Assembly: GCA_003342815.1 (NCBI GenBank)
Contig: PTEX01000060.1
Location: forward strand, 1,500,244-1,564,243
Origin: Eudromia elegans
Lineage: Eukaryota; Chordata; Aves; Tinamiformes; Tinamidae
Direction of reading: 5' to 3'
Length of the DNA stretch: 64,000 nt
A program made the translations under genes and the position numbers. Each line of letters begins with the position of its first letter. The stretch's first letter is position 1. This document shows, piece by piece, positions 42,201 through 51,000 of the stretch. A model generated the notes under the pieces. That model saw only the letters and a list, made by a program, of their open reading frames with translations, did not search any database and was not told where the DNA came from.

Positions 42201-42898
42201 AGTATGGCACAGCCAACTCTCTTGCCTTATATTGATACAACTGAGCTAACAAAATGCAACCACTGTTTATGTATTTCTTTCTTTTCTTGTATTTCTTTCT
42301 GTTATATTCTAAACTTTCAGCTGCATGTGGCCATTTAAAGATTTTTAGGCATATTTTACTTACCTAGGCATATTATTCCTACCTGTACAGGCAGCAATAC
42401 TCATCGTGAAGGCCACATAAAGTTGTTATTCTTCGGAAAGTCAAAATTAGGAGCCTTTTATTTTAAGATAGAATAACTGGGGAAGAAATATCTGAATAGC
42501 CCTTTTCTGAATTCCCACATAAATTTCTTTCCCAAACGTGGAGAGAGCACTGAACTTCCGGCAGAAGTAGTCTGCATTAGGATATTGAGTAAGTTACTGG
42601 AGAAAAATGTGACCCCAGAGATTTGGAGCTGTACTAGGCGCTTTCACAAAAGGAGTTTGAATTGTGACAGTGTGAATAGACCCTTGCTTAGTTGAGAATT
42701 TTGTTTGTCTGGGATTCCAATTCCTTCAGATATGGCTACACAATTTACAGAGCTCATCCTACACATTGACACACAAGACTGCAACAGATTCACACTTCTC
42801 TTTGTTCCCTTCCTTGTTTTGATATCTCTCTTGCCCCTCAAAATGTGGTCGTTTTTTGTCTTGTTGTACTAAAAGTGCTTTATTGATTCTATTGATTC

Positions 42899-42938
42899 TT
42901 TCTTTTTCTTTTTTTTTTTTTTTTCTCTTTTTTTTCTG
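42899..42938. repeat. Polypyrimidine tract
   Basis: About 40 bases of T interrupted only by single C residues. The lysine-rich open frame opposite it on the - strand is an artefact of this tract. Confidence 0.85.
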
Positions 42939-43309
42939 GTGAGGGATAAATATCAACTTTAGTCCTCATAGCTCCTTTGGTAGTTTCATGTCCTCCCTTG
43001 ACCTTTCCATTCCAATTCTTTTCCTGCGTGCTAACTTGCAGTAAAAGTGCAAACAGCAGTTTGGAAGAGTCAGCGTGGAGGAACTTGCCAATCTCTCTGA
43101 TCTTCAGTTTGACCTTTTTAACACGATTTATACTCTTAAGAGGATAAAGTTTTTCCAAGAATTGCACACTTATGAAAGTTTAGTCAACGCTGATATTTAT
43201 GCTGCTTGCATAAGTATGTTGTTGCATTTTGCACTGTAGGCTTTGAGAGCTTCTGTAAACTATGCTTGGTAAACTGTAAGTGCTGTAGTTTGTGCTGTAC
43301 TCATTTTTC

Positions 43310-43450
43310 ATTAACTGGGACCGACACGCTCTCGATGAGCCCCCGGGACACTTGGATACTGCGGATTATTTGGCACCGACCTTCCTGTCTTGGCACTGAA
43401 TTAAGGCGCCCTGGCACGACATTAGCTTGCGCGATGTCACATTGGGTGCA
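43310..43450. other. CpG-bearing block of unknown origin
   Basis: A 140-bp GC-richer patch (GGGACCGACACG, GCCCCCGGGACAC, AAGGCGCCCTGG, TTGCGCGATGTC) in AT-rich surroundings 4.5 kb before NOX4. Frames are open on both strands (43206-43541 +, 43495-43301 -) but neither is recognisable. It is possibly a conserved non-coding element. Confidence 0.3.
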
Positions 43451-44734
43451 AACTACCACAGACATACAAGAATGTCTTAAAATATTGCTGTGCAATCCAA
43501 ACCAGCTCTCCCATGCTACCTGGGAAGTTGATAAGTGTTGATATGAAGCACCTCGTGCCCAGTTTCTAGTTATTGCATGGCTTGTTCCAAAACTCAGTTA
43601 ATAATTCCACTATGGTTCTGAGCTCTGGTCTCTCTTTGGAGGATATCACTTTTTTATTAGTTGAATGTCATGAAGGATTGTTATTCATTGGTTGTCTTTT
43701 TTTACAACTGTTCAGCAACTTTTTTCTGGACATCACTATTTAATAGTTTTTATTCATGAACTGGAGGCATTAATAATCTTCCATCCCATTCCTGTGAATA
43801 AAATGCCAAATACAGGAACCTGGCATATAAGCACTAGAGTATGATGCATATACCACTAGTGAGACTGGTTCTGAACTGTTGTGTAAAAATATGTATTTTC
43901 AAAGAGGTAGATGAAATGTCTTCTGCATCTTTGGCAGTCTTGCCTTACAGAGAAGAATTAAGAATTGTTATTATTATTTATTACTATTAATCTAGTTCAG
44001 GAAAAGAGGAAAAGGTCAACTGATAACAGTTATATGAAACTGAACAGAAAAGGGATTTTTTGAAGGCAGATTTTTTTCAATGTGGCATCAAAATACATGA
44101 TTATGACTGTGTTCATTCCATACCAGTTTTTTCCCTGTTTGGTCTGAAAATAAGGTACATCTGCAAAGAAAAAAATAATTAAAAAGAAAAAGTATTATTA
44201 ATTAAATGTATTAATTAATAACTTGTATATATTTGCCCTCTTTAAAAGTTTTAAAGTAATAATCTTTCTAAAAGGAATTACTCAAACAGACCTGAATGGC
44301 TAGGTACAGAAATAATTGGCTGAGGATGGAATGCCAGCCTGAGTGAATATAATGAATCATTTTAACCTCTAAAATTTATTCTTGATGTGTTTTTAAACAC
44401 TGTATTTATTCTCAGGCCTGGTCCCCGCTCCTAGTGTAATCAAAGAAAGACTCAAAAATTCAGTTGGAAGTGGACTGGACCTTAAACCTTTTTAAAGGTA
44501 CAAGATGCTCTAAATATGTGGGCTGATTCTGCAGCAAGTATTCAAGCCAAAGGCAGGTCTTGCAAACAATTTAAAAAATGAGTATTTCTGAGATCTCTCT
44601 CAAATTGTCATGGAATGCACTCCAGATGTATTTATTATACACACTTCCCCCATGTGCTATGTGCTTGCATTCTTTTAAGGTGAATGATATCAAATGTTGG
44701 AGTTGTCACGCTCTTTTTCTTGTTTAAATGAGGA

Positions 44735-45075
44735 ATGTGTAGGGGGTTATTTGAGGACTAAATACTGTACGACCTACTGTTACACTCGGAACTTAACACT
44801 TGTAGCACGGGGCTGAACTGTGGCCGAATTGTTTGGTTTAGGAAAGAGCTTCAGCTGAAGCAAAACACACCCTGTTAACGCCATCGATACACTCAATGTT
44901 GTATCCCCACCTGTTTGCTGTCTGACTTTCAAGTTCAAGTCTTCAGGCATTTTATTTTCTCACAGGTTAACTGGGCCCGGTCCACGTCTAAAACTCTTAG
45001 GCATCGACCATGAACCACTGTCGATTCATTGAAATTAATAAAGTTGGTTGTCATCCCCAATCCGGAGCAATACTT
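44735..45075. other. CpG-bearing block of unknown origin
   Basis: This 340-bp block contains about ten CpGs (for example GTACGACC, ATCGATAC, CCCGGTCCACG, TCCGGAG) within DNA that otherwise has almost none. An AATAAA is near 45036 on the + strand. It could be a distal regulatory element, an unannotated exon (a - strand frame is open at 45153-44935) or a decayed LTR. None of these can be shown from sequence alone. Confidence 0.35.
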
Positions 45076-47369
45076 CACCCTAGGGAAGGCAGGGAGCATA
45101 CAGAAAAAGAGTTCATCAGGAGGCATGCAGCAAATGTAAAGACCCAGCTTCAAAACAGGAAAGAAATTGTATGATATGCCATCACACAGGGTATTTTGTA
45201 CATGGCACTGATCTTAACAGTGACATAAATGTTGATCAGTACTTTGCTCTTAGGTCATAACTACACACTGGAGCTATAAGTTAAAAAAAAAAGCAAAAAA
45301 AGCAAAGGCAAACAGAATGCAGGTTAATTTTAATGGGAAAGTTTCACAGAAATACAAGATTTCCATTTATAGGAAAACCTGTCTGTTTCATTTTTTTCTC
45401 CTGTGATTTCTAACATTTCTAGTTTTGAAATTTGGTTTCTTCTTCAAATAGAAAACAAAAATGGACTAGCATCCCAGGTCACTAAACATAATTGTTTCCC
45501 TTTCTTAGATAACTTTTCCAGCCACTTTGCAGCCTCCCTTTCTGATTTGGCTGTGACCCGTCTATCCTGCCCCCCTGGCTGCACACTGGTTCCCTTGGAG
45601 TTTGCTCCCTTTCCTGAACCTGCTGAACTGCAGTGGTCAGGACACTTTCCTGGGATGTGAATGCAATGGCTTCACTTCTCTGAGAGAGGTCCAGCTCTCC
45701 CACTGCTGAGCACATGCTCTAAACACCCAGATGCTCTGCAGAAACTATGTCTTTAAAGAAATCAGTACCAGTCTTTCCTTATTTCTTCCTATGAACTCAG
45801 CATTACAGGTACTCTGGGTACTCTGAGAAGCTCTCTTCGATCAACTTTTTCTAGGATCCAGGCAGAATTTAGGGTTGATCTATATGAGTCTATGTTGCAA
45901 CAGAGTAGGAGACAGCCCAGTTACCTCTGCAGACTAGGAGGGCACAGTGTCGTGTCATCCCATGTGCAGTCACTGTGGGAACTTAAAGCATGATCAAGAT
46001 ATTCCAGGATTTTTAGGTGCCCAGAGGCCTAGCTGATTTGATTCCAGATCATTCTCTGCTGCTTAAGCAAGATTTAGGCACCAGAAGTCCTTTAAGCCAT
46101 CTCTGTGCCATCAACACCAGCACTTCAGCACAATGTTGTATGGTGCATGAATAAACCTTGGGAGGGTAGATCTGGGCACAGGAGCTGTTGGTTGGAAGTA
46201 GACTTGGAACAGCCAGGGTCAATTTACTTTTCTAATGACTCAGTTTATAGCTAGTGGAAGAAATTTAACCATTTTTACCAAGAGATTTAAAACACATGCT
46301 AATGTATATTTATGATGGCTTAAAACAACAACAAAAGATACAGAAAATTTCCAAAAAATCCTCAGAAAAGCCAAAGTATGTAGGCTTGATTTAGTTACTT
46401 GCAGACTCAGTCTTTTCCGCGGAGGAAGACCAAAGCTGCATTAAGATCTGGCACCGATCTCCGCCAGCCTGTACTCGGGATGCTAATTCCGAACTCTTAG
46501 TTGTTACCAGGGATCCAGGGAGAATGAAAGGGATTTTTTTTTCCCTACAAAACCACATTGCTCGCTCTGTACCTAGCAATGATGGAGAAGGCAGTGTGGC
46601 CTGCGGAGCGTGAGTCACGGGCTCCGCACGCATTGCAGTGCTTGGTAGGTGGGCAGCGCAGCACAGCGCTGGAGCGTGAGTCACGGGCTCCGTGTGAGTG
46701 GGCAGCCAAATTCCGCATAAAGCTGATTTTTCGGAGGCATTTCTATGGGTATTTTGAGTGATAGCATATGGCAGCGGCAAATTATACTCGGTTTTGCTTG
46801 TGCCCGTTGTGGCCTCAGCTTTGGCCAGGGTCCCGTGTTATTTGGCATAACATCTCGCACAAGCTTTTCAGTGTCATTCCATCTCTGATGTGATTGTCTA
46901 GAGAAGTTTCGTCATCTGGCTCTGTGTGGGCAGCTTCCACCTCTTTTCATGTTCCAACAGAAACAAGGAAGTGAATGGAAAGAGCAAGCAAGATGAATAA
47001 ATAGTATTTCTTTTCCTCTGTTGCTACTGATGCTTTTGCATTAAACAGTGGTTCTGCTGAACTTTACAGTTCAAAACACATGGTTTCCATTTGCTCTGTT
47101 GTTCCTAAACTTCACCTGGTACCTGCAGCACCTACAGAAATCCTGTGACTTTCTAGTACCAGGTTGCTGCCACAGCCCAAATGCCCTCAGCTGAGTCGCA
47201 CAGAGGCCAGACCCTAGTCCTACCCTTACTTTTTAGGGCTACATATGGGCCAGGCAGTGCTTTCATTCCATATGGCACTGGGGAAAGATGACACTTAGCT
47301 TGCCCCTGCTTTTCTTTGGATCCTGGCACATGAGTCGCAAAGAACATAAAAACCCGGCAGTTTTTCCAG
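45076..47369. other. NOX4 upstream region
   Basis: Moderate GC content, no recognisable gene. The AP-1 repeat pair lies at 46605-46692 inside a CpG-bearing patch from about 46,415 to 46,700. The 129-codon frame on the - strand (46780-46391) is unrecognised, and its repeated EPVTHAP peptide simply reflects the 22-bp DNA duplication. Confidence 0.6.
46605..46692. repeat. Exact 22-bp repeat pair, each with an AP-1 site
   Basis: Positions 46605-46626 and 46671-46692 are identical over 22 bp, 66 bp apart. Each contains TGAGTCA (AP-1/TRE consensus) inside an imperfect palindrome GGAGC...GGCTCC. A short GTGGGCAGC-like piece also follows each copy (TGGGCAGC near 46650 and 46700), so the unit is probably a 66-bp partial tandem duplication. 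It lies about 1.3 kb upstream of the NOX4 start codon in a small CpG-bearing patch. A regulatory role is inference. Confidence 0.6.
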
Positions 47370-47761
47370 TTCTAACAGAACGAGCCGGAGCTCTCTGCGT
47401 TGCTCCTCGCACTCGGCGCGTCCCACGAGAACAGCCTGGCTCCGCCGTCCCCCGTCCTCACCGCTCCCTCCACGGGCAGCACACCCTAACGCAGGCGCGT
47501 GTCGCGTTTAAAAGCAGCTGCTGAAGTTGTTGTTTTCCTTCCCTTGAGCTTCTCCCAGCGCCCAAACCCAACGCAGAGCGCAAGGCCCCTTCCCGAGTCG
47601 CCCACCACGGGCAGCCCGCCGGGAGCCGCTTCCCGGAGCGCTCTTTGTCTCCCGCCGCCGCGCCGCGCTCCCCCCGCTCCCCCCGCGCTTTCGGCATCGC
47701 GTTTCAGCAGCGCTGGCCCGGGGGGTGGGGGGCACATCCCGGACAGGTTCCTCCCACCGGA

Positions 47762-47793
47762 GGGGGGACCGGGGGGACAGCGGGGACAGGGGG
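47762..47793 (+). promoter_or_regulatory. G-quadruplex motif 1 in NOX4 promoter/leader
   Basis: Four guanine runs of 6, 6, 4 and 5 (47762-67, 47771-76, 47782-85, 47789-93) are separated by loops of 3, 5 and 3 bases on the NOX4 sense strand, about 190-220 bp before the start codon. Two further six-G runs lie just upstream at 47720-47732. The motif predicts a stable four-quartet structure in DNA, or in RNA if transcription starts upstream. Confidence 0.7.
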
Positions 47794-47845
47794 CCGCGGC
47801 GGGGCCGCAGCGCGGCGAGCTCGGGCCGGCGCCGGAAGACACGGA

Positions 47846-47870
47846 GGGGGGCGAGGGGTGGGGAGAGGGG
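47846..47870 (+). promoter_or_regulatory. G-quadruplex motif 2 in NOX4 promoter/leader
   Basis: Guanine runs of 6, 4, 4 and 4 (47846-51, 47855-58, 47860-63, 47867-70) have loops of 3, 1 and 3 bases, on the same strand as motif 1 and about 115 bp before the ATG. The one-base central loop favours a very stable parallel fold. Confidence 0.7.
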
Positions 47871-47983
47871 AGGACCGGCCCGGCCTCGCTGAAAAGGGCG
47901 ATCTCGGCGCGGCCCCCCCCGCCGAAGCGCCGCTCGCGGGGCGGGGGCGGCCGCAGAGCCCCCCGCGAGCCGCGTCCCGCACC

Positions 47984-48040
47984 ATGGCCCTGTCCTGGAG
48001 GAGCTGGCTGGGCAACGAGGGCAGCAAGCACCTCTTCCTG
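47984..48040 (+). CDS. NOX4: NOX4 coding exon 1
   Basis: Encodes residues 1-19, the cytosolic N-terminus and the start of TM1. The start codon has a strong Kozak context (A at -3, G at +4). The donor is GTAGGA at 48041 and the exon ends in phase 0. The same frame stays open upstream to at least 47645 and downstream through intron 1 to 48394, so the frame alone does not fix the start. The match to the human N-terminus and the lack of any nearer ATG do. Confidence 0.95.
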
Positions 48041-51000
48041 GTAGGATGCTGCCCGCGGCTTCCCCCTGGGCTGCCACCCCCGGGGCGGCCGGTGTCGCTG
48101 CCCGCGATGTCCCCGCACACGTGCGTGCAGCGCCGGGGCTGCCCCGCGCCAAGCCCCTGTCCCGGAGTTGTTCAGCGAGGGGGGACAGGGCAGCCCTTGC
48201 CGGGGCCGAATCCCCTCTGCCTCTTCCCTCTTTGTCTCGTCGCTGCTCGTTCCTCCTCGCCGAGGCTCTCGTTGCAACGTGGAGCTGAGGGTTTGGGGGA
48301 GCCGTGCGGGCAAGAGGCTGTGTGTGCTCCTGCCGGTCCCCACGCGAGGGGAAGGGTTGGGAAAGGTCACGGAAAGCTGGAATTTCTCACCTAGGGGCTG
48401 TTGCTTTTAGTGCTTTCAAATATTTTTGCCAAATGTTTGCTTTCCCCTTGCATTTCAAAATCCTTATGGAGCTACATGCATTTTATGATGGAAATGAATA
48501 TTGAAAAGCCTGCCTGTGTAACTTGCACTTACCGCCTCTCCTTGCTTGTCTTTTCAACTTCAGTTTTTCTGGCTCTCCCTCAATGTATGGTTCTTCTGGA
48601 AAACCTTCCTGCTCTATTACCGTGGGCAGCAGTACTACTACTTGCATCAGATGTTAGGGGTGAGTGAACCAGATGTTGCTTTTGGTTTTGATGGGGAGAA
48701 GGGAAGACGTAAATGATAATCGCTCATGAGGGATGACACAGACTGTCTGTTAACTCCGCAAAGTGGAAAAGCATCAAATGGGAAATGACTGACCTGTGGT
48801 TGACAGTTATTTAAGAGACATATACAGGGACAGCTCTCCCATTTTCCCCCACTATGAGCCCAGCTGCGGGCAGGCTCATAGGAACACAAGCACTGGAGCT
48901 CTACTTCTTGTCATCAAAGCTTTAGCCAACTTTATGGGCCCTTCCGGGCAAGTTCTTCCTAATCCAGTTATTATAATACATATATGCTGAAGGAACTCTA
49001 TTGTGATCTTTTCAGTCTGTCATTGTCACCTTCATAGATCCAGTGTTTTGTGTGAATGACTGTAATCAATGTAATTTTCATTTTGCTTTCTAAAAACAAA
49101 GTCTCAGAATTTGAATGCAGTGGAGACGTGTCCATTATGTTTTAGCAACATCTCCCTTCACTGTCAAAGAAACCCCAAAGATAATTTTCGTGGGTGGGAT
49201 GTAGGTTTGCTTTGTGAGGGTATCTTTGGATAATAACTGTCTAGTTGTAATTGTTTGAAATGACATCTATCCGAAAGGATAGATTAAGAGTTAAAAAAAA
49301 TCTGAAAAATGCTCTAGAGTTGCTCAGAATTTTAGAATCTAGGAAAAAATGTGCACAAGGAGCATGACACTTTGCAACAACATGCCATAATCAGGAATGG
49401 ATTTCAATGACAAGTTGACACAGGACTAAACCATAGACTGTGTGCATCCTAACCCTCTGCAGATGATTTGGGTTTTAGCTTGGTATAGCCAGAATATGTG
49501 CTTTTTTTCCAAATGATTCATATCATTGCCATACCTAGCCAGTTCTGTAAGTTTTCATGAGCTTGTCTTCTTTTTCTTCTTATGGCTGACTTGGATATGT
49601 TCAAGAAATGATTCTTATCCATAGTGGAAAACAAAAAGAAAAGGTGAAATGAATACTTTTAAATACTTTATGGTGACCTTTAGATACAAAAAGTATGAAA
49701 ATATGTTTAATTTTACCATCTGCATTGCTTTTGCAGCCAAGTGCATCCATTTGAAAAGTGTTTTTTTGCTCCTGGCAGAGCAAGTGGGTTGTTTATAAAA
49801 GCAGATGTTCTTGGGTCAACACTTCGGGCCACGTTGTCAGCTGGTGTCAGTCAGCACAGTTCCACTTGATTCACAAGTCACCCACCTTGGACCAGCCTAT
49901 AGGGGCATATTTCAGAATGAAGGAAACATACAAACTAACCTAAAACAGACTTGCAGGTTCAGAACCTGACAGAGAATTCAAGAAACAGCCTCACTGTCTT
50001 GACTAGTATCAACCAGCATTTGAATCCATCTAACACAGAATATCTGCAATTATTGAAATGCACCTAAGGAATTCAAAGACTCTAAAAGGAGGAGGAAAGT
50101 GAGCAGCTAAGTTGAAAACATACTTTAAGTCGGAGTTCTGAAACTAGCTTAAAAGCCTTGGAAACTTTAAAAATGGCAAAGGATTCTTGCAATTTATTTT
50201 TTGCAATTTGTTTAAATGTGTATGATAGTTTTTGAAGTTAGCTTCCTCCCTTCTTCTGAATGTATTTGGGTGTGTATATAACTTATACAAGTTGTTTTGC
50301 AAAGTATGCAAAACTGAACCTGGTGTTAGTATTCTCAAGAAACAACAAGCACAACTGCTATTACATTCCATGAGGATTTTTTTTTACTCTTCTTTCTCTA
50401 TTTTGCTTTCTCTATTTTCCATTTCATGGCCCATCTTTGTAAACAACCTTCTTTCTGGAGGATGAGGGACATGCATTCTCTGTATGCCATTTTCTGATGT
50501 TTAAAAATTTTGATATTTAGGTGAAAATTCTTCATTTATAATTCGACAGTTGGGTTCCTTTTGTCCTCAGAGGATTACTTTTTCACAGATGCTTTCCTGA
50601 AAGTGTGCTGTTTTCCAATCAGTCAACGATAAAGGGCAAAGGGAATGGCATTTTTTGTAAGTTTTTGATTAAACCCCCCCCCGCAAACTCATGGTTTTCA
50701 GTGAGGTATTCTGAGGAGATTTTGCTTTGTGTATGCTGTGATAAAGCTATGGAGGAATGCAACAGGAGCCAAAGACAGTGACTAGGAGGAGTTCTTAGGC
50801 ATATTGTACACCATGAAATTTAGTGGGTAAACTTGTGTCAACCATCACTACCCTGCTCAGTTTGAGATCTACTGAGAAGATTTGAGTCGTTCTGAAGTGA
50901 CAAACAACTCCTTTTGGGGGTGTGAAATCTTCATCCATGAAGGTTTTCAAGAACCAACTGGATAAAATTCTGAGCAAGCTACTCTGAGATTGATTTTGAA

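Larger units (their letters stand above)
33551..43309. other. Intergenic DNA with one CR1 relic, no gene seen
   Basis: AT-rich. It contains the CR1 relic at 38772, the A21 tract at 39199 and the polypyrimidine tract at 42899. No recognisable coding exon on either strand. Confidence 0.7.
47370..48370 (+). promoter_or_regulatory. NOX4: CpG island and promoter/leader of NOX4
   Basis: GC content and CpG density rise abruptly at about 47,370 and fall away after about 48,370, in contrast to the AT-rich flanks. The block covers the presumed core promoter, 5' leader, exon 1 and most of intron 1. A GC box pair (GGGGCGGGGGCGG) is at 47938-47950, 33 bp before the ATG. A TATA-like TTTAAAA is at 47507-47513, but it could be chance in an otherwise GC-box type promoter. 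The transcription start cannot be read from sequence alone. Confidence 0.85.

Noticed and set aside
42889-43167. - strand frame with a long Lys/Glu-rich C-terminus
   Set aside because: The charged tail is the translation of a polypyrimidine tract.
46391-46780. 129-codon - strand frame upstream of NOX4
   Set aside because: Its repeated EPVTHAP peptide is only the translation of the 22-bp DNA duplication. No homology is recognised.
47486-48370. Long overlapping open frames on both strands (up to 294 codons on the - strand)
   Set aside because: They lie in the CpG island, where stop codons are rare by composition. The predicted peptides are low-complexity Gly/Pro/Arg/Ala. Only the + frame at 47984-48040 matches a known protein.
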